DNA of 8,657 nucleotides from Candidatus Dadabacteria bacterium (lineage in GTDB: Bacteria; Desulfobacterota_D; UBA1144; Nemesobacterales; UBA2774): NCBI GenBank assembly GCA_030632765.1, contig DAOVUC010000055.1, positions 1-8,657 on the forward strand, in the 5' to 3' direction. The notes below the pieces were generated by a model. The model saw only the letters and a program-made list of their open reading frames with translations. It did no database searches and had not been told where the DNA came from. Position 1 is the first letter of the stretch. Every line of letters begins with the position of its first letter. Below, piece after piece: positions 5,212 through 8,657 of this stretch. The position numbers were made by a program, and so were the translations under genes.

Positions 5212-6465
5212 ATGGATTATAAAATGAGCTATAAAGCACTCTTGATACTGCTATCTTTATTTTTTGGGCTTAATTATGCCTTCGCCCAGGAGAGAGAACC
5301 ACTAACTCTTGATCAGGCTATCGGTATAGCGTTAGAGAATAACCCCGCAATTGCAATATCAGATGCGACAATAGATATATCAAAAGCAGGGGTTAAAAAC
5401 GCAAAGTCGATATATTATCCCCAGATAAGCTCAAGAATGATTGTCCCTTTTATTGGCCGTGAGTCGGGCTTCTTTTTAGATCAACTTATCTATGATTTCG
5501 GACTAACCTCAAACCGTGTTAAATCAAAAAAAGCAATATTAAAATCTACAGAGTTTGATAAAGAAACTGCGGAAGACGATATCATTCTTAGTACAATTAT
5601 TAGCTATTACACAGTATTATCGGAAAGACATATTGCGCTTGCTATGGAGAAGAAAATAATAAAATCCGAGAGGCGCCTTGAGCAGGCCGAGGGGTTTTTT
5701 AAGTCTGGCAGGGTTCCGCAAATTGAAGTAACAAAAGCACAAGTAAACCTAGGGAATGCTAAACTGGAACAAATTGCAGCACAGAACAATTTTGAAATTG
5801 CGAAAGTAAATCTTCAAACAATTATGGCTATTGAAGATAGTTCTTTTAACTATGAATTAAAAGACTCCACAGAGCTATCAATAAGCCCATATCAGCTTGA
5901 AGAATCTATAATACAAGCTCTAGGCTCAAGACCTGAATTAAAAAGCCTGGAATCACAAAAAGTAGCCATGAGAGCAAACTTAAATGCATCTAAAAAGGAA
6001 TTCTATCCGGAAGTCTTTGGAAGGACTGCCTATAGGTTTGAGGGAGAAGGCGCTCAAACTCCCGGGTTTATTGTGGGTGTCGGTGTTAAATTTCCTATCT
6101 TTGAAGGGTTTTCAAGATTTGCCAAAGTAGAAGATTCGAAAGCCAATTTAAGGCTTACTAAAGCTGAGCTTCGCTCTACTAAGGCAGGCATTATATCACA
6201 AATAAAGCAATTACACTTAGACCTTCACTTCGCTAAGGAAAATATTAATGTGACAAAAAGAACTAGGGAATCTGCAGAGCAAAGTTTGCTCTTGGCTAGG
6301 GAAAGATATAAACTGGCTAGGGCCTCTTCGGTTGAATTGGCAGAGGCTGAATCACTTTATGCAACTTCTAACGCGAAATATATGCAGGCGATTTACAACT
6401 ATAATATAAACATTGCTAGGCTACAAAGAGCTACAGGGGAAGTTGATGAACCTCAAGAACAGTAA
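5212..6465 (+). CDS. tolC: TolC-family outer-membrane efflux channel
   Basis: A 417-aa outer-membrane factor that would form the trimeric exit duct of a tripartite efflux or export system. A signal peptide covers 1-25, with a hydrophobic core at about 8-22 and an AFA|Q cleavage site (23-26), so the mature protein starts near Gln26. Two tandem OEP domains follow (about 30-205 and 228-410). Both are rich in coiled-coil helices, with LTLDQAIGIALENNPAI at 31-47, YYPQISSR at 68-75, RPELKSLE at 240-247, FYPEVFGR at 264-271 and SVELAEAESLY at 373-383. The length is a little below the usual 430-490, mainly because the first repeat is compact. A second in-frame ATG four codons downstream would also keep the signal peptide. 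It is the first gene of the operon; the adaptor gene starts inside its 3' end. Confidence 0.9.
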   Translation: MDYKMSYKALLILLSLFFGLNYAFAQEREPLTLDQAIGIALENNPAIAISDATIDISKAGVKNAKSIYYPQISSRMIVPFIGRESGFFLDQLIYDFGLTSNRVKSKKAILKSTEFDKETAEDDIILSTIISYYTVLSERHIALAMEKKIIKSERRLEQAEGFFKSGRVPQIEVTKAQVNLGNAKLEQIAAQNNFEIAKVNLQTIMAIEDSSFNYELKDSTELSISPYQLEESIIQALGSRPELKSLESQKVAMRANLNASKKEFYPEVFGRTAYRFEGEGAQTPGFIVGVGVKFPIFEGFSRFAKVEDSKANLRLTKAELRSTKAGIISQIKQLHLDLHFAKENINVTKRTRESAEQSLLLARERYKLARASSVELAEAESLYATSNAKYMQAIYNYNINIARLQRATGEVDEPQEQ

Positions 6466-7594
6466 GAAATATATAGCCTTATTAATAATAATTGTTGTTG
6501 CGATATTCTTAGTACCCCGCTTTTTTGGCGAGGGCACATCCTCAATAGTCTATACAACCGTTAAAGTCGATAGGAATAATATTACGTCTCAAATCACTTC
6601 ATCCGGCACAATAAATCCCTTAAAAACTATTGAAGTAGGCTCTCAAGTTGCCGGTTATGCAAAAACCATCTTTGTCGACTACAACTCTGAGGTTAAAAAA
6701 GGAGATCCACTTTTAGAAATTGATCCCTCAACGCTGCAGACTGAGCTCAAGCGGGCACAAGCTGATAAGAAAAAAGCAGATGCTGACTTTAATCTGACAA
6801 ATTCTGTCTATAATACAAATAAAGAACTCTATGATAAAAGGCTTATTTCCAAAGAGGAGTTCGATGATTCAAGAGCAAAGTATTTATCAGCACTAGCTTC
6901 ACTTGAACAATCCAAAGCAACGATTGAAATAACACAGTCTAATTTAAATAACACTGTGGTCCGCTCGCCTATTGACGGCATTGTACTTTCCCTAAACATA
7001 AATAGCGGAGAGAACGTTGTGCCTAACAGCAAGCCTCTATTTCTCATATCTCAAGATTTGTCTAGTATGAAAATTGATACAAATGTGAGCGAAGCAGATA
7101 TAGGAAAAATACAAAATGGACAGAGTGCATTCTTCACTGTAGACGCATTCCCAAATCAAGCATTTGAAGGTGTGGTCTTCCAGGTAAGAAACGAACCTAT
7201 CACAAATAATAATGTAGTAACATACAACGTAGTTGTTTCTATAGATAACAAAGATAACAAATTAAAACCCGGAATGACTGCTCAGGTAAAAATAATTGTA
7301 GCAGAGAGAAAAGACGTAAAGCGGGTACCAACTTCAGCCCTTAGATTCATACCACCTTCTTCAGCTAATATAGAATCAAACAACTTAGATACTAATATCG
7401 TACCACATGTATGGACACCTGGAAGTAACGGACAAATAAAGCCCGTTTTAATAAATCCAGGTGTAGGAGACGGCAGATATACCGAAATCACGGAAGGTGA
7501 TCTTAAAGAAGGTGACGAGGTAATTGTAGAAGCTCTTATAAAGAACGATTCCGGGAACAACTCTTCTTACCTTCCTCAACCCAGGAGATTCTAA
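6446..7594 (+). CDS. macA: MacA-like periplasmic adaptor (HlyD/RND membrane-fusion family)
   Basis: A 382-aa inner-membrane-anchored adaptor linking the ATP-driven inner-membrane transporter to the TolC-type channel. One N-terminal membrane helix spans about 9-24. The first lipoyl half lies around IEVGSQVAGYAKTI (62-75) and KKGDPLLEID (84-93). An alpha-hairpin covers about 95-167, and the second lipoyl half is TVVRSPIDGIVLSLNINSGE (170-189). A beta-barrel (about 208-285, ending KLKPGMTAQVKI) and a membrane-proximal domain (about 290-365) follow. The order matches MacA. I chose the ATG at 6446, preceded by AGGGGA at 6435-6440, over an ATG at 6413 that would add 11 residues and lengthen the overlap with tolC. 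With this start the overlap is 20 bp, a sign of translational coupling. A DNK-DNK duplication at residues 267-272 reflects a tandem 9-bp DNA repeat. Confidence 0.88.
   Translation: MNLKNSKKYIALLIIIVVAIFLVPRFFGEGTSSIVYTTVKVDRNNITSQITSSGTINPLKTIEVGSQVAGYAKTIFVDYNSEVKKGDPLLEIDPSTLQTELKRAQADKKKADADFNLTNSVYNTNKELYDKRLISKEEFDDSRAKYLSALASLEQSKATIEITQSNLNNTVVRSPIDGIVLSLNINSGENVVPNSKPLFLISQDLSSMKIDTNVSEADIGKIQNGQSAFFTVDAFPNQAFEGVVFQVRNEPITNNNVVTYNVVVSIDNKDNKLKPGMTAQVKIIVAERKDVKRVPTSALRFIPPSSANIESNNLDTNIVPHVWTPGSNGQIKPVLINPGVGDGRYTEITEGDLKEGDEVIVEALIKNDSGNNSSYLPQPRRF
7243..7260 (+). repeat. Tandem 9-bp repeat inside the macA-like gene
   Basis: AGATAACAA occurs twice in direct succession (7243-7251, 7252-7260). 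Being a multiple of three it keeps the frame and duplicates Asp-Asn-Lys in a surface loop of the beta-barrel domain. It looks like a recent slippage event. Confidence 0.6.
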
Positions 7595-7597
7595 AAG

Positions 7598-8293
7598 ATG
7601 GGGGAGAATAACAGAGTCATCGATGTCAAGGAGATTCATAAAACATATGATTTGGGGGAGATAAAAGTCCATGCCCTAAAGGGTGTTTCCCTCGAGATAA
7701 ACAATGGGGATTTTGTATCTATAATGGGAGCATCGGGGTCCGGGAAAAGCACATTCATGAACATAATTGGTTGCCTGGATAAACCCACGAGCGGAGAATA
7801 TTACCTTGACAACAATCAAGTCTCTTCTTTAGATACAGACGAATTAGCCGAAATCAGGAATAAGAAAATAGGTTTTGTATTTCAGAGCTTCAACCTTCTT
7901 GCAAGAACTACCGCTATTGAAAATGTAGAGCTCCCTATGATTTATAATAACACCGACTCAAAGAAAAGAGCCGAACTGGCTAATCAAGCAATCAAAATGG
8001 TTGGTTTAGACGGGAGAGAGCACCATCTTCCTTCACAGCTCTCAGGGGGACAGCAACAACGAGTCGCAATCGCCAGAGCCATAGTTAATAATCCGAGCAT
8101 CATTTTGGCTGATGAACCCACGGGGAACCTCGACTCTCAAACAAGTTTGGGAATAATGGAAATTTTTAAAGCCCTCAACAAACGGGGTAAAACAATAATT
8201 ATGATAACTCATGAGCAAGATATAGCTAAACACGCCGAGAGGATTATTACGTTTAAAGACGGATATGTTATTGAAGATAAAGCACGGGGATAA
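7598..8293 (+). CDS. MacB/LolD-type ABC transporter ATPase without a fused permease
   Basis: A 231-aa cytoplasmic ATP-binding subunit with every core motif: Walker [10 protein letters not shown] (44-52), Q-loop Gln96 in FVFQSFNLL, signature LSGGQQQR (148-155), Walker B IILADEP (168-174), D-loop NLDS (177-180) and switch His205. The sequence is typical of the MacB/LolD/FtsE family, whose members drive mechanotransmission or lipoprotein release rather than classical import. The start codon is 3 bp after the macA-like stop, with AGGAG at 7583-7587 as ribosome binding site. The chain ends naturally after the last strand; it is not truncated. E. coli MacB has this domain fused to a permease, and in split systems the permease gene normally follows. 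Here the next gene is on the other strand, so the partner must be elsewhere. Substrate unknown: drug, toxin, peptide or lipid are all possible. Confidence 0.9.
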   Translation: MGENNRVIDVKEIHKTYDLGEIKVHALKGVSLEINNGDFVSIMGASGSGKSTFMNIIGCLDKPTSGEYYLDNNQVSSLDTDELAEIRNKKIGFVFQSFNLLARTTAIENVELPMIYNNTDSKKRAELANQAIKMVGLDGREHHLPSQLSGGQQQRVAIARAIVNNPSIILADEPTGNLDSQTSLGIMEIFKALNKRGKTIIMITHEQDIAKHAERIITFKDGYVIEDKARG

Positions 8294-8306
8294 TCTATAC
8301 TAACTC

Positions 8307-8325
8307 AACCTTAATAAAGTTTTTT
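8307..8325 (+). terminator. Weak candidate terminator after the export operon
   Basis: AACCTT (8307-8312) can pair with AAAGTT (8316-8321), with one mismatch, around a 3-nt loop, and a run of six T ends at 8325. The stem is AT-rich and weak. The site is in the right place, 14 bases after the ATPase stop, in the convergent gap. Confidence 0.25.
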
Positions 8326-8382
8326 GATATATTATAGTACCGTCATAAATCAAGTCATCTTAATAGATAAAGTTGTGAGTTT

Positions 8383-8657
8383 CTAGTAAAAAATTCTCAT
8401 AAACTCAGAGCCACCTGCTGCAAAGTCTTCAAATCCGAGGTTAAGATTATTGTTTGTTTCCAACGTATCACCATTTACATCGCCCACAGCCATAACCTCT
8501 TTTCCAAAGTCGACTTCTCCAGCCTCCCCTAAAATAATTATATCAGCTTCAGAGGCTGAGACTAAAACAGGAAAGTCGTCACGTCCAAAGAAAAGATAAA
8601 CTGTACCGTTCTCAGTCCCGGGAGCTCCGACGCCAAAATCTGCATTGCTGATTTCAA
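8383..8657 (-). CDS. 3' end of an FG-GAP (integrin-alpha type) repeat protein gene, partial
   Basis: A minus-strand frame enters from the right edge and ends with TAG at 8385-8383. The first complete visible codon is at 8655. The 90 visible residues contain ADFGVGAPGTENGTVYLFFG (5-24) and VDFGKEVMAVGDVNGD (48-63). This is the FG-GAP pattern of integrin-alpha-like seven-bladed propellers, including the D-x-N-x-D loop that binds Ca2+ in such repeats. Bacterial proteins of this type are mostly secreted or surface-exposed and take part in adhesion or binding; the N-terminus that would show a signal peptide is outside the window. After NGD the chain departs from the usual pattern (TLETNNN...) and stops about 27 residues later, so the last repeat is incomplete or altered. 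The gene converges with the export operon and is unlikely to belong to it. Confidence 0.75.
   Translation of the reverse strand, partial: EISNADFGVGAPGTENGTVYLFFGRDDFPVLVSASEADIIILGEAGEVDFGKEVMAVGDVNGDTLETNNNLNLGFEDFAAGGSEFMRIFY

Noticed and set aside
6413..6445. Earlier in-frame ATG for the macA-like gene
   Set aside because: It would add 11 residues before the lysine-rich N-terminus and membrane helix. The ATG at 6446 has an SD-like AGGGGA at good spacing.
7282..7672. Minus-strand frames opposite the 3' part of the macA-like gene and the start of the ATPase gene
   Set aside because: They are antisense to well-supported genes with clear domain motifs and have no family similarity.

Overview
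The window looks like chromosomal DNA from an uncultured, AT-rich, Gram-negative (two-membrane) bacterium. A TolC-type outer-membrane channel, a membrane-anchored periplasmic adaptor and a MacB/LolD-type ATPase are encoded together, which implies an outer membrane. HemW, a DprA N-terminal half, a YjbQ protein and a UPF0045 protein are ordinary bacterial housekeeping genes. The sequence alone does not settle the phylum. There are no rRNA or tRNA genes, CRISPR arrays, transposases or phage genes.

Left part (1-2590). Positions 1-445 hold no gene I can support. A NarL/LuxR-type response regulator follows on the minus strand (446-1129). Its receiver domain has lost the acidic pair and the switch threonine but keeps the phospho-acceptor Asp. 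Its upstream region carries a perfect TATAAT framed by a 9-bp inverted repeat. Next comes the oddest object in the window, a minus-strand frame (1382-2590) whose first ~226 residues are DprA and whose last ~175 residues are a GC-richer NHL-type beta-propeller. The DprA Rossmann fold is cut in the middle, so this is best read as a rearrangement or assembly chimera unless shown otherwise.

Middle part (2591-5141). A thiamine-binding UPF0045/MTH1187-type gene (minus) and a YjbQ/UPF0047 gene (plus) are divergent and share a 125-bp control region with a perfect tandem 9-bp repeat. Both families have been linked to thiamine, so they may form a small thiamine-related pair. A DUF1285-like gene (plus) and hemW (minus) follow; they converge and their stop codons interlock over 4 bp.

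Right part (5142-8657). hemW and a three-gene plus-strand export operon diverge from a 70-bp promoter region with a palindromic TTGCAA. The operon is an outer-membrane channel, a MacA-like adaptor and a MacB/LolD-like ATPase, with a 20-bp overlap and then a 3-bp gap. These would form a tripartite efflux or export pump, but no permease gene follows the ATPase. Instead the 3' end of an FG-GAP (integrin-alpha type) repeat protein gene enters from the right edge on the opposite strand.

Several genes (dprA, DUF1285, hemW, tolC) have no Shine-Dalgarno sequence but have a -10-like hexamer ending 6-11 nt before the ATG. The regulator, yjbQ, macA and the ATPase have recognisable SD sequences. Leaderless transcription may therefore be common in this genome.
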